From Citromicrobium bathyomarinum (GTDB lineage Bacteria > Pseudomonadota > Alphaproteobacteria > Sphingomonadales > Sphingomonadaceae): DNA of 64,000 nucleotides. The position numbers and the translations under genes were made by a program. The notes beneath the pieces were generated by a model. The model ran no database searches. It saw only the letters and a list, made by a program, of their open reading frames with translations, and was not told the DNA's origin. The stretch is taken from contig NZ_JAINWL010000001.1 in assembly GCF_021021475.1 (NCBI RefSeq), positions 806,001 to 870,000 of the forward strand, in the 5' to 3' direction. Positions 11,796 through 20,578 of the stretch are shown one piece after another. Positions within the stretch are counted from its first letter, which is position 1. Each line of letters opens with the position of its first letter.

Positions 11796-12953
11796 GTGTA
11801 TTCCGAAGAAGACATCAATTCCGCCGTCGCGGCGGGCGCGCTTTCGGAGGATGCTGCGGCAGCCTTCCGTGCGCACATGAGCGAGGTGCGCGGCATTTCG
11901 CGCGGGGACGAGGAGAATTTCCGGCTCCTCAACTCCTTCAACGACATCTTCGTCGCGATCGGCATCGCGATCATGCTGTTCGCCGCAGGTGCGATCGGGC
12001 AGCAGATCGGCAAGCTTATCGTACCGGTGCAGGCCTGGGACTGGTCGGTCGAGGCCTCCGAAGCCGCATGGGCCGCCTACCAGCAGCAAAGCAGCCTGAG
12101 CACCGCGGTATCGGTCGCCATCGCCGCCGGGCTGGTCGCGCTCACCGCGTGGCCGCTGGCCGAGTTCTTCACCCGCAGGCGGCGCATGGCGCTGCCCAGC
12201 ATCATCCTGCTGCTGGCCTTCGTGGGCGGCGTGTTCGTCGGCACTACCGCGCTCGGCGTGGTGCTGGTGGGGACCGAACAGGGCGAGCCGCTGGCAGGCT
12301 ATTTCGTGGCTGGAGCAGGCCTGATCGCCGCGCTCGCTGCGTGGCTGCACTGGCTGCGCTTCAAGGTGCCGATCACGATTGCAGCGGGCGCGGCGGCGCT
12401 CTCGGCGACGGCGATCGGGCTGGCGCTGTCGGCGCTAGCACCGCTCGATATCGACAAGGGCAATATTGCGCTGTGGCTGGTCTTCGTCGCAGGCCTCGCA
12501 GTGTTCGCCTTCGCAATGCGGTGGGATCTTCAGGACCCGGCGCGCACCACCCGGCGCAGCGATGTGGCCTTCTGGCTCCATCTACTCGCCGCACCGATGA
12601 TCGCACACCCGATCTTCTCCACACTGGGCGTGGTCGGCGGATCGGATATCGGAATCGGCAAGGCGATCGCGGTGCTGGCGATCTACATCGTATTCGGAAT
12701 CGTCGCGCTGATCGTCGACCGGCGCGCACTGCTGGTTTCGGCGCTAATCTACGTGCTGTTCGCGCTCGCCTTCCTATTCGACCGCTTCGGCGCGGTGGAA
12801 CTGACCGTGGCGCTCACCGCGCTGGTGATCGGCTCTGCCCTGCTGACGCTGTCGGCCTTCTGGGCCCCAATCCGGCGCGGCGTCCTTGGGATCATACCCG
12901 AAGACTGGCGCGAGGCGCTGCCCAGCAGCGAGCGGGTGCTGGTGGCGGCGTAG
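11796..12953 (+). CDS. Polytopic membrane protein of unknown function
   Basis: A 385-residue protein starting with GTG behind an AGGGGAGG ribosome binding site. A soluble N-terminal stretch of about 45 residues (MYSEEDINSAVAAGALSEDAA, resembling a small helical domain) is followed by roughly ten hydrophobic spans. No transport signature is recognised. The layout resembles the large membrane proteins annotated with DUF2157-like N-termini, but I cannot confirm that family. It is monocistronic, with its own probable promoter and a shared terminator downstream. Confidence 0.8.
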   Translation: MYSEEDINSAVAAGALSEDAAAAFRAHMSEVRGISRGDEENFRLLNSFNDIFVAIGIAIMLFAAGAIGQQIGKLIVPVQAWDWSVEASEAAWAAYQQQSSLSTAVSVAIAAGLVALTAWPLAEFFTRRRRMALPSIILLLAFVGGVFVGTTALGVVLVGTEQGEPLAGYFVAGAGLIAALAAWLHWLRFKVPITIAAGAAALSATAIGLALSALAPLDIDKGNIALWLVFVAGLAVFAFAMRWDLQDPARTTRRSDVAFWLHLLAAPMIAHPIFSTLGVVGGSDIGIGKAIAVLAIYIVFGIVALIVDRRALLVSALIYVLFALAFLFDRFGAVELTVALTALVIGSALLTLSAFWAPIRRGVLGIIPEDWREALPSSERVLVAA

Positions 12954-12977
12954 CGGCCTACCGTCGGACATCAGAAG

Positions 12978-13013
12978 AAGGCCCGTCATCCTCGTGGATG
13001 GCGGGCCTTTTCT
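12978..13013. terminator. Bidirectional rho-independent terminator
   Basis: A 14-bp stem (12978-12991 with 12996-13009, one G-T pair) with a TCGT loop and a short T run. It lies between the convergent membrane-protein gene and the DUF2794 gene, and the A-rich left flank makes it usable in both directions. Confidence 0.8.
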
Positions 13014-13017
13014 ACGC

Positions 13018-13371
13018 CTAGTCCTCGATCGCCTTGACCAGCCGCCGTTCGAGCGGGGCGAGGACGCCCGCCAGCTCGTGTCCGCGCTTGAGGATCTGGC
13101 CGTGTTCGCCGAACAAGGTCCACATGCCCTGCTTGTTGCGCAAGGAAGGGCGCTTTTCCACGCGCGCCTGCGGGCGTTCGGCAGCGCGGCGGAAGGCGGC
13201 GAAGCTGGCCGCATCGCGCCCGAAATCCATCGCGTAATCGCGCCATTCGCCCGCCGCGACCATCCGGCCGTACAGATCGAGGATGCGCATAAGCTCTTCG
13301 CGCGCAAAGCCCACCTGGCTCGGTTTCGCGCCGGGGAAAGCGAGTACGGTGCCGCCGGGACCGGCTGCCAT
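13018..13371 (-). CDS. DUF2794 family protein
   Basis: A 117-residue protein matching the alphaproteobacterial DUF2794 pattern: an N-terminal strand VLAFPG, FAREELMRILDLYGRMVAAGEWRDYAMDFGRDAASFAAFRRAAERP, then KRPSLRNKQGMWTLFGEHGQILKRGHEL. The function is unknown. Its ATG shares one base with the TGA of the serine acetyltransferase gene, so the two are translationally coupled. Confidence 0.85.
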   Translation of the reverse strand: MAAGPGGTVLAFPGAKPSQVGFAREELMRILDLYGRMVAAGEWRDYAMDFGRDAASFAAFRRAAERPQARVEKRPSLRNKQGMWTLFGEHGQILKRGHELAGVLAPLERRLVKAIED

Positions 13372-14096
13372 CAGCTACCCGATCCGCTGCGGCGCATGGG
13401 GTCGCGCTCCGGCGCCCCGGGCGCCGCGCGATCCGCCTTCAGCGCCTCAATCTCGGCACGCAGAGCGGCGAGTTCCGCCTCCATCGCGTCCGCGCGCCGC
13501 TTGCCGACCGTCGACTGGTCTTCGCACGGTTCGTCGCACGGAGTGCCGTAGGGGATGAACTCGCGCAGCCATTCCTCGGCAGGCACCAGGGTCGATCGCG
13601 CCTTCATGCCGATCATCGTCGCGCCCTCTGGCACGTCGTCGGTGACGACCGCGTTGGCACCGATCCGCGCGCGCTGGCCGACTGTGATAGGGCCGATCAC
13701 CTGCGCGCCCGATCCGATGATGGCGTAATCGCTGATCGTCGGGTGCCGCTTGCCTGGCTGTCCGTTGGTCGGGTTGGTCCCGCCCAGCGTCACGCACTGG
13801 TAGATCGTCACCCAGTCGCCAATCTCGGCGGTCTCGCCGATCACGGTAAAGCCATGGTCGATGAAGAAGTATTTCCCGATCGTTGCGCCCGGATGGATGT
13901 CGATCGCGGTCAGGAAGCGCGAGAAATGGTTCACCAGCCGGGCGAGGAAATAGAGCTTGGCTTCGAACAGCCAGTGCGCGACCCGGTGCAGCCCCAGTGC
14001 GAGCACGCCCGGATAGAGCAGCACTTCCCACCGCGACCGTGGCGCGGGGTCCCGCTTCTTAACGGAGTCGAGATAGTCGATCAGACCCACGAGCAT
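13371..14096 (-). CDS. cysE: Serine O-acetyltransferase
   Basis: Acetylates L-serine with acetyl-CoA, the committed step of cysteine synthesis, in the cytoplasm. It is 241 residues of the compact EpsC-like form: a short N-terminal helical part, then a left-handed beta helix of hexapeptide repeats with AIDIHPGATIGKYFFIDHG, VTLGGTN, KRHPTISDYAIIGSGAQVIGPITVG and GANAVV. The last 50 residues form a charged Ala/Glu-rich tail (DAMEAELAALRAEIEALKAD), a likely coiled coil, which is unusual for the family and could mediate oligomerisation. It is followed by DUF2794 with a one-base overlap. Confidence 0.93.
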   Translation of the reverse strand: MLVGLIDYLDSVKKRDPAPRSRWEVLLYPGVLALGLHRVAHWLFEAKLYFLARLVNHFSRFLTAIDIHPGATIGKYFFIDHGFTVIGETAEIGDWVTIYQCVTLGGTNPTNGQPGKRHPTISDYAIIGSGAQVIGPITVGQRARIGANAVVTDDVPEGATMIGMKARSTLVPAEEWLREFIPYGTPCDEPCEDQSTVGKRRADAMEAELAALRAEIEALKADRAAPGAPERDPMRRSGSGS

Positions 14097-14125
14097 CGTG
14101 CTTTCAACATTTCACCGTTCCCCGA

Positions 14126-14749
14126 CTAAAGCAAGCGGCCCTGATCGGGACCATATAGGGTTTCGAGCGCATCGCGGCACAGGTTACGCGTCGGGCGGGC
14201 CTGTCGTTCCAAAGCGAGACGGTCCAGCACCGCAACGAACCTTTCTGCAGCGGCAAAGCTGCGGGTCATGCGCGGAACCACATAGGTCAGCGCGTCTTCA
14301 CCCAGCATCAGCCCGCGGCGCGCCGCATGGCTGACGATCAGGTCCCGCATCATGTCGTCGTCGGGCTGACCGATTTCAAGCGCCAGAGCCGCGCCCAGCC
14401 GCGATCTGAGGTCGGGCAGCGCGATCTCCCACGGGGCCTTTTCGGGGATCAGCAGCAGCGCGGCACCCTCTTCCTGCGCGCGGTTCCAGCGGTGGAACAG
14501 CGCGGTTTCCTCCATCGCGTCGGCCGGATCGATCGTCTCGCCCAGCCCGGCATGGGCGAACCAGCGCCCCAGCAGCGATTTGCCCGAGCGCGGCTCGCCT
14601 CGCAAAATCGCGGTCCGGAAGGGCCAGCGCTCCGGCTCGCGCAGCGCCTCGACCACCCCCAGATTGGCCGAGCCGATCACGATGCTGGCCGGGTCGCCCT
14701 CTTGCGCCGGAGGCAAGGGGAGCGCGAACTGGGAAGAGGGGCGCGACAC
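14126..14749 (-). CDS. hdaA: DnaA-related regulatory protein (HdaA type)
   Basis: A 207-residue AAA+ remnant related to DnaA that stimulates ATP hydrolysis by DnaA after replication starts. A clamp-binding-like N-terminal peptide (SQFALPLPP) precedes a Walker A-like loop GEPRSGKS. The Walker B position reads LLLIPEKAP, lacking the usual paired acidic residues of DnaA, so ATP hydrolysis by this protein itself is doubtful. It lacks the DnaA DNA-binding domain IV. It lies 13 nt after the upstream exported-protein gene and is probably cotranscribed with it. Confidence 0.82.
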   Translation of the reverse strand: MSRPSSQFALPLPPAQEGDPASIVIGSANLGVVEALREPERWPFRTAILRGEPRSGKSLLGRWFAHAGLGETIDPADAMEETALFHRWNRAQEEGAALLLIPEKAPWEIALPDLRSRLGAALALEIGQPDDDMMRDLIVSHAARRGLMLGEDALTYVVPRMTRSFAAAERFVAVLDRLALERQARPTRNLCRDALETLYGPDQGRLL

Positions 14750-14762
14750 CTAACGGCCCCGA

Positions 14763-16037
14763 CTAGCGACTGATATTGAGCGAATTGCCCGCGCGCTGCA
14801 CGTTGTAGCCGCGCTGCGCCAGCGCGCCGACCAGCTCTTCGATCGTGCCCTCGTAGGTCACGCTCAGCACCGAAGTACCGCCGATCGCGGCGCTGCCGAT
14901 AGAGGCTCCGCGCACGCCCGGCGTCCCGCGCACGGTGTTCAGGCCCGCTTCGAAGCTTGCCGCATCGGGGGTCGGGAAATTGATGAACAGGTTGATGATG
15001 CTCGGCGCGTCGCCGCCCGCCGCCGCATCGGCCTGCGCGGCATTGGCATCGGCGACGTTCTCTTCCTCGGTCGCGGCGCGAGTGCGCGCGGCTTCCGCCT
15101 GGGCCAGGATCGCACGGCTCTGTTCGATCAGGCGGGCAATGTCGCGGTCCATCATCCCGCTGCTGCGGCCCAGCGTCTTGTCAGGGCGAATCGTGCCATC
15201 GGCCAGCGCCTTGACGAACATCTCGTCGAACCGTTCGACCGCGCGGTTCAGCATCGCGGGCAGTTCGCGCGGCGAGCTCGCGCGCAGGGAGAAGCTGCCG
15301 AGATATTCGTCGTCGGGCCCGTGGCGCGCCACGAAACGCCCTTCGACCGGGCCGCCGGGATAGACGTAATGCAGCTGCGCGATCGGCACGAGGACGTCGG
15401 CCGCGCCGAACTGGTCGAGAATCGTCGCCCACCAGTTGCGGCTGCGGCGACCGGTCTGCCCATACGTCAGCAACAGCGATTCGCCCGCCTGCCCTGCCGG
15501 CCGCACATAATCGACCCGGCTTGCGCCCGGCTGGTACTCTGCCCAGGCGCGCTGCCACGGGTTGGCCTGTTCGTACATCAGCTCGGTCCCGGCGCTGACC
15601 GTCACCGGCAGCAGCAGGATCGGTGCGGAGCGCTGCGTCTCGCCCGAACGCCCGAGATAGCCCGCTGCACGCTGGCGATCGAACGTCACGCCCAGCGTGG
15701 CGACATAGCGCTTCGGCCCGGTTTCCTCGTGCTGGATCACGATCGCGGAGACGAGGCCCTGCAGCTGGCCATCGGAAATGTCGGGTCCGCCCAGCTTTTC
15801 CCACGCTTTGCGCTGCGCTTCCTGCCAGCCCTTCTGGCGCGCTTCCTCGGGATCGTCGGCGGTTATGTTCACCTCGATCCCGCCGACATTGATGTCGGTG
15901 CTGACCATCAGCGGCGCGATCCCGCGGTCGCCCTCGACCTGCGCGTTCGCCCACCCGCCATACAGCGCGGCACCCACGCCAGCGAGGGCGAGACAGACAA
16001 GGGCGATGCGCGCGAAAGGGGAAGCCGGAAGGGTCAT
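14763..16037 (-). CDS. Exported protein of unknown function
   Basis: A 424-residue protein with an N-terminal signal peptide or membrane anchor (ARIALVCLALAGVGAALYGG) and a mature part beginning around VEGDRGIAPL. The body contains VNITADDPEEARQKGWQEAQRKAWEKLGG; an Ala/Glu-rich probable coiled coil lies near residues 300-350. The C-terminal 85 residues (SIINLFINFPTPDAASFEAGLNTVRG... ending YNVQRAGNSLNISR) look like a ferredoxin-like or metal-binding-like fold without the usual cysteines. The start at 16037 is set by the signal peptide. It is divergent from purM. Confidence 0.8.
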   Translation of the reverse strand: MTLPASPFARIALVCLALAGVGAALYGGWANAQVEGDRGIAPLMVSTDINVGGIEVNITADDPEEARQKGWQEAQRKAWEKLGGPDISDGQLQGLVSAIVIQHEETGPKRYVATLGVTFDRQRAAGYLGRSGETQRSAPILLLPVTVSAGTELMYEQANPWQRAWAEYQPGASRVDYVRPAGQAGESLLLTYGQTGRRSRNWWATILDQFGAADVLVPIAQLHYVYPGGPVEGRFVARHGPDDEYLGSFSLRASSPRELPAMLNRAVERFDEMFVKALADGTIRPDKTLGRSSGMMDRDIARLIEQSRAILAQAEAARTRAATEEENVADANAAQADAAAGGDAPSIINLFINFPTPDAASFEAGLNTVRGTPGVRGASIGSAAIGGTSVLSVTYEGTIEELVGALAQRGYNVQRAGNSLNISR

Positions 16038-16109
16038 CGGGGAAACTCGCGGGCCTTTTGCCCAAGTGGCGATGGATTTCCAAGCGCGAAAGCGTAAGAC
16101 GGGGCCGCA

Positions 16110-17207
16110 ATGACCGACCCAGAAAAAAGCTACACCTACGAAGGTGCCGGAGTCTCGATCGCGGCGGGCAACGCGCTGGTCAAGGCGATCGGCCCGCTGG
16201 TACGCGCAACCGCACGGCCCGGCGCCGATGCAGAACTCGGCGGATTCGGCGCGTTCTTCGATCCCAAAGCTGCCGGGTTCAAGGACCCCTTGCTGGTCGC
16301 CGCGAACGACGGCGTCGGCACCAAGCTGAAGCTGGCGATCGATCACGACCGGCATGATTCCGTCGGCATCGATCTGGTCGCAATGTGCGTCAACGACCTG
16401 ATCGTGCAGGGCGCGGAGCCGCTGTTCTTCCTCGACTATTTCGCGACCGGCAAGCTGGAAAGCGGCGTTGCTGAGCGCGTGATCGCGGGCATAGCGGAAG
16501 GCTGCAAGCAGGCGGGCTGCGCACTGATCGGCGGCGAAACCGCGGAAATGCCCGGCATGTATGCGCCCGGCGACTATGACCTCGCAGGCTTCTGCGTCGG
16601 CGCGGTCGAGCGTGGGGCACAGCTGACCGGCGAGAGAATCGCTCCGGGCCATGTGCTGATCGGCCTCGCCAGTTCGGGTGTGCATTCCAACGGCTTCTCG
16701 CTGGTCCGGCGGCTGGCGCAGGACAAGGGCTGGAAGATGGACCGCCCCGCCCTGTTCGACCAGGACCGGCTGCTGGTCGATCACCTGATGGAGCCGACGC
16801 GGATCTATGTCGGCAGCCTGCTGCCGCTGATCCGCGATGGCCTGATCGACGGGCTGGCGCACATTACCGGCGGCGGCCTGCTCGAAAATATACCGCGCGC
16901 GCTGCCCGACGGCACCCGCGCGAAGGTCCACGCGCAGCGCTGGCCGCAGCCGCGGCTGATGGCGTTCCTCCAGTCGCAGGGCAATATCGAGCCCGAGGAA
17001 CTGGCGCGCACCTTCAACTGCGGCATCGGCATGGTGCTGATGGTGGCGCAAGAGCACGCAGAGGCGGTTACGCAGCGGCTTCAGGACGCTGGCGAAACCG
17101 TCTTCACCATCGGCGAGGTCGTCGAAGGGACCCGCGGCTGCGATGTCGACGGCACTGCCGGGCTATGGTCGGCGCAGAGCGACTGGCTTGCAGAGCATGA
17201 TCACTGA
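16110..17207 (+). CDS. purM: Phosphoribosylformylglycinamidine cyclo-ligase (AIR synthetase)
   Basis: Fifth step of purine synthesis: ATP-dependent ring closure of FGAM to AIR. It is 365 residues, normal for the family. Markers are [21 protein letters not shown], the [12 protein letters not shown] loop, the [19 protein letters not shown] segment, [11 protein letters not shown] and the C-terminal [10 protein letters not shown]. It is followed by purN after a palindromic repeat, the common purMN pairing. Confidence 0.97.
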   Translation: MTDPEKSYTYEGAGVSIAAGNALVKAIGPLVRATARPGADAELGGFGAFFDPKAAGFKDPLLVAANDGVGTKLKLAIDHDRHDSVGIDLVAMCVNDLIVQGAEPLFFLDYFATGKLESGVAERVIAGIAEGCKQAGCALIGGETAEMPGMYAPGDYDLAGFCVGAVERGAQLTGERIAPGHVLIGLASSGVHSNGFSLVRRLAQDKGWKMDRPALFDQDRLLVDHLMEPTRIYVGSLLPLIRDGLIDGLAHITGGGLLENIPRALPDGTRAKVHAQRWPQPRLMAFLQSQGNIEPEELARTFNCGIGMVLMVAQEHAEAVTQRLQDAGETVFTIGEVVEGTRGCDVDGTAGLWSAQSDWLAEHDH

Positions 17208-17214
17208 TCGTTAT

Positions 17215-17340
17215 CCCTCCCCTCCCGCTGGCGGGAGGGGCCGGGGGTGGGCACGGGCCGCAAGGCCCACCCCGCTGCGCCTAGGCTTTGGCTCACGCCA
17301 AAACCAAGGCTCACTGCCCCTCCCGCAGGCGGGAGGGGAG
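17215..17340. repeat. Intergenic palindromic repeat, family A, copy 2
   Basis: Two near-identical 22-nt hairpins (17219-17240 and 17317-17338, CCCCTCCCGC-N2-GCGGGAGGGG) flank about 76 nt that contain a second inverted pair (GTGGGC...GCCCAC and GGCTTTGG...CCAAGGC). It fills the purM-purN gap completely. The right-hand GGAGGGGAG lies 4-5 nt before the TTG start of purN and so serves as its ribosome binding site. Confidence 0.88.
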
Positions 17341-17342
17341 TT

Positions 17343-18302
17343 TTGACGCCTCGCGCCAAAGTCGCGGTGCTGATTTCGGGCGAAGGCACCAATATGGCCG
17401 CGCTGCTCTATGCCAGCAGGCAGGGCGCGCCGTTCGAGATCGTGCTGGTCGCCAGCAACGATCCCCACGCGGGCGGCCTCGCGCTGGCCGAGGCGGAGGG
17501 CATTGCCACCTTCGCCCTCTCGCACAAGGGGATGAAGCGCGCCGAGCACGATGCCGCGATGGATGCAGCGATTCGGAAAAGCGGCGCGGAATATGTCGCG
17601 CTGGCCGGATATATGCGCGTGCTGGACGATGCCATCGTGGAGCGGTGGGAAGGCCGGATGCTCAACATCCACCCCTCGCTGCTGCCCAAGTACAAGGGGC
17701 TCGATCCCCATGCCCGTGCGCTGGAGGCTGGCGACGAGCTTGCCGGCGCATCGGTCCACCTCGTGACCACCGAGCTGGATGGTGGCGAGGTGCTGGGCCA
17801 GGCGGAGGTCGCGGTGATCGGCGGCGACACGCCCGAGACGCTCGCCCACCGCGTGCGGATCGCGGAGCACCAGCTCTACTCGCGCGTGCTGGGCGACTAC
17901 GTCTCGCGCCCCTATGACCCGGACTGGCTGCTGGGACGCCTGCGCAAGCTGGCGATGGAGTTGCCCGAAGCGGAGGCGGCGACCAGCCACGGATCGCCCG
18001 GGTTCAAGATCGCCGGCAAGAGCGGCAAGTTCTTCGCCCACTTCGCGGACCGCCACCACGGCGCGCATCAGATCGCGCTGCTCGCCAAAACGAGCGGGCA
18101 GGACGAACTCGCCGATCTGGTCGAGCGCGATCCCGAAGTGTTCTTCCGCCCCGCCTATTACCACGCGAGCGGCTGGGTCGGCATCGCGCTCAACCGGCCC
18201 GACTGCGACTGGGACCAGGTGCAACACTGGCTGGAACGCTCATGGCGCAGCGTTGCCCCCAAGCGGCTGACCAAGCTGATGGATGCGGCGGAGGAGTTTT
18301 AG
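17343..18302 (+). CDS. purN: PurN glycinamide ribonucleotide formyltransferase fused to a YjbR/MmcQ-like domain
   Basis: The N-terminal ~200 residues are a GAR formyltransferase (third step of purine synthesis, using 10-formyl-tetrahydrofolate): VAVLISGEGTNMAALLY, the catalytic NIHPSLLPKYKGLDPHARAL with the conserved His, GASVHLVTTELDGGEVLGQ, and a C-terminal helix. The last ~115 residues (from ATSHGSPGFKIAGKSGKFFAHF to PKRLTKLMD) match the MmcQ/YjbR fold, usually a separate protein of unknown function. Total length is 319, against about 200 for ordinary PurN. TTG at 17343 is the start because homology begins at once and a GGAGGGG site from the repeat sits just upstream. Confidence 0.9.
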   Translation: MTPRAKVAVLISGEGTNMAALLYASRQGAPFEIVLVASNDPHAGGLALAEAEGIATFALSHKGMKRAEHDAAMDAAIRKSGAEYVALAGYMRVLDDAIVERWEGRMLNIHPSLLPKYKGLDPHARALEAGDELAGASVHLVTTELDGGEVLGQAEVAVIGGDTPETLAHRVRIAEHQLYSRVLGDYVSRPYDPDWLLGRLRKLAMELPEAEAATSHGSPGFKIAGKSGKFFAHFADRHHGAHQIALLAKTSGQDELADLVERDPEVFFRPAYYHASGWVGIALNRPDCDWDQVQHWLERSWRSVAPKRLTKLMDAAEEF

Positions 18303-18415
18303 GGCTTTCGGAGCGCTGTTTGGCTTGAAGTACTGCCGCATCTGCGGAGCGACGCTTTAGAGACTTGCGAGTGGGTCTCACGCCCCGCTCGGATCGACGA
18401 GCGGCTCGCCCCGCC

Positions 18416-19381
18416 TCAGCTGCGGTCGGACACCCGCGCCCGCCGACGTCTTTTCTTGGTAGCGTAGAGCGCTGCGTCCGCACTGATAAAAAGCTCTTCG
18501 GCATCGTAGGAATGGGGATCGGACGGAAACGCGATGCCGCTTGAGGCGCTGATGGTGAACATGTGCCCTTGCCACAGAATGGGTGCACGCAAGCGGTTTA
18601 GGAAGCGGCTGATGCGCGCCTCGATCAGGTCTGCTGGCTCATCATTGCCAAGGATGACCGCGAACTCGTCGCCGCCAATCCTCGCGGTCAACAGTGCTTC
18701 GGGAAAGACCGCAGACAACCGCTCCGCGAATACCTTGAGGCAGGCATCTCCGGCCAGATGCCCCCGCCCGTCGTTGATTGTCTTGAAATCGTCAAGATCG
18801 AACAGGACTAGTGCGCCCACTCCTCCAACGGCTGAGCCATTTCGCCGCCCATTCAGGAATTTGCTTTCGTAGATTGCACGGTTGGCCAATCCGGTAAGCG
18901 CGTCGTTCTCGGCCAGACGCCGTAGCGCTTCCGAACGCTGCTTTTCCTCTGTCACATCCTGCTTTACCCCTTGCAGGATGGGAGCTTCGCCTACGCGATG
19001 GATCATCTCCCCGTGGATGCGCATCCACCGCATTGCGCCATCGGCACGCTTAACTTGAGCGTCGAGAGTGAAGATGCCGCCTCGGGCTATGGCGTCCGTA
19101 CGGAGCCGCTCCAGCGCATCGCGGGACTCGTCCGTGTACATATCGAGCGCTTGCCGCCGATCGACCGCGGTCTCGCGTGGTAATCCGAAGATATCGTAGA
19201 CGCCCGAGGTCCAGCTCAGCCCGTTGTCGGAAAGATTGCAGGACCAGGCACCGACCTTTGCCAGAGCAAGGGCACGGTCGACTAGCGGATCGACCCTGCC
19301 AGGCTGGCTTCCCAGCCAGGTCGGCGGTGGTGCGGTTTGCGCGCGACTGGACAGATCGGCCTGCTGAATAAGCGTCGACAT
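18416..19381 (-). CDS. PAS-GGDEF diguanylate cyclase
   Basis: Synthesises cyclic di-GMP from two GTP. The 321-residue protein has a PAS domain with a PAC tail (about residues 35-148: GAWSCNLSDNGLSWTSGVYDIFG to QGVKQDVTEEK) and a GGDEF domain (about 155-312) with an intact signature RIGGDEF at 236-240 and FDLDDFKTIND for metal and guanine binding. The product-inhibition I-site (RxxD five residues before GGDEF) is absent; PEAL stands there. No membrane span or signal peptide is present, so it is cytosolic. It is monocistronic. Confidence 0.93.
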   Translation of the reverse strand: MSTLIQQADLSSRAQTAPPPTWLGSQPGRVDPLVDRALALAKVGAWSCNLSDNGLSWTSGVYDIFGLPRETAVDRRQALDMYTDESRDALERLRTDAIARGGIFTLDAQVKRADGAMRWMRIHGEMIHRVGEAPILQGVKQDVTEEKQRSEALRRLAENDALTGLANRAIYESKFLNGRRNGSAVGGVGALVLFDLDDFKTINDGRGHLAGDACLKVFAERLSAVFPEALLTARIGGDEFAVILGNDEPADLIEARISRFLNRLRAPILWQGHMFTISASSGIAFPSDPHSYDAEELFISADAALYATKKRRRRARVSDRS

Positions 19382-19555
19382 GAACTGTCTGTAGGTGCGG
19401 GTATCTTAAAAGACGGTGTCTGAACCGGCGGCATTTGGTCGATGGGCAGGGGATTGGGGGCGTATACCGGATGCCCGCGCAGCGAGCCCGGAGTTTTCTG
19501 GGCGGACCGGTTTTGCGCGCCCCCGACCAATGCATAGACCCCGCCCACGAGGATA

Positions 19556-19592
19556 AAAAAAGGGCCCCGGATCGCTCCGGAGCCCCCTTTTT
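19556..19592 (-). terminator. Rho-independent terminator of ndk
   Basis: On the minus strand a GC stem (GGGCTCCGGA with TCCGGGGCCC, one mismatch, GCGA loop) is followed by seven T residues, 20-30 nt after the ndk stop codon. Confidence 0.85.
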
Positions 19593-19611
19593 CATCGGTC
19601 AGACTAGAACC

Positions 19612-20034
19612 TTAGCCGACAATCTCGTCGTCGCTGAAGAAGAACGCGATTTCGGTTGCGGCGTTTTCGTCGCTGTCCGAGCCGTGCACGGAGTTGGCTT
19701 CGATCGATTCGGCGAAGGCCTTGCGGATCGTGCCTTCTTCGGCGTCGGCCGGGTTGGTCGCGCCCATCACGTCGCGGTTGCGCTTCACGGCGTCTTCGCC
19801 TTCGAGCACCTGCACCACGACCGGGCCGCTGGTCATGAAGGCGACCAGTTCACCGTAGAACGGGCGCTCTGCGTGGACTTCGTAGAACTTCTTCGCCTGG
19901 TCTTCGCTCATCTGGATGCGCTTGGAGGCGACGACGCGCAGGCCGGCTTCTTCCAGCATCTTGGTGACCGCGCCGGTCAGGTTGCGGCGGGTGGCGTCGG
20001 GCTTGATGATCGAAAAGGTGCGGGTAACCGCCAT
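19612..20034 (-). CDS. ndk: Nucleoside diphosphate kinase
   Basis: Transfers the gamma-phosphate of ATP to nucleoside diphosphates. It is 140 residues, typical. It starts [16 protein letters not shown], and the active-site His lies in [38 protein letters not shown] is the nucleotide-binding loop. The start at 20034 is fixed by homology. A rho-independent terminator follows directly, so it ends its transcription unit. Confidence 0.98.
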   Translation of the reverse strand: MAVTRTFSIIKPDATRRNLTGAVTKMLEEAGLRVVASKRIQMSEDQAKKFYEVHAERPFYGELVAFMTSGPVVVQVLEGEDAVKRNRDVMGATNPADAEEGTIRKAFAESIEANSVHGSDSDENAATEIAFFFSDDEIVG

Positions 20035-20131
20035 GGTCTTGTTCCTTGCGAATTGTAGGGGGAGAATTTGGTCGCGCGCGCCACTAGCAGCTTCCACGCC
20101 AACGGCAAGTCCGCGCGGGCTGCTGCGGACG

Positions 20132-20578
20132 TCAGGCGACCTTAACCCAGCGCCCGTCCTTCTGTTCGAAGAAACTGCGTTCGAGGCCGTCGGTCGCGCT
20201 CAGCTCGCGCCACGCGACCCGCGCCGCCTCGCGCTGTTCGTCGCCGAATAGCAGGAATACCCGCTCGAAAGTTTCGCCTGCCAGCGCATCGGCTCGCCAG
20301 TGGCCATCGGCGAGGATGCAGGCGGTTGCCGCGTTGGTGGACACGCACGCCTCGCCGATCAGGATCGGCTGGTCCGCATCATGCGCCCCGCCCGCCTGCC
20401 CGTTGGCGAGGAAGGCTTCGGGCCGCGCCTCCCACAAGGTGGTGGAGACCGATTCGCGCTGCGCCGCATCGCCGCTGACCACCAGCGCGCGCCCGCCATT
20501 GGCCAGCACACGCTCGGCAATCATCGCGACCACGCGTTCCGCCGGATCGCGGGAGAGGAGCCAGAAATCGACCTTCAC
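20132..20578 (-). CDS. holC: DNA polymerase III chi subunit
   Basis: Accessory subunit linking the clamp loader to single-strand binding protein at the replication fork. It is 148 residues beginning [32 protein letters not shown], typical of HolC, and ending [14 protein letters not shown]. The start is GTG at 20576-20578, supported by a GTGA overlap with the stop of the upstream DUF2256 gene. It belongs to a pepA-DUF2256-holC unit, a common proteobacterial grouping of pepA with holC. Confidence 0.93.
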   Translation of the reverse strand: MKVDFWLLSRDPAERVVAMIAERVLANGGRALVVSGDAAQRESVSTTLWEARPEAFLANGQAGGAHDADQPILIGEACVSTNAATACILADGHWRADALAGETFERVFLLFGDEQREAARVAWRELSATDGLERSFFEQKDGRWVKVA

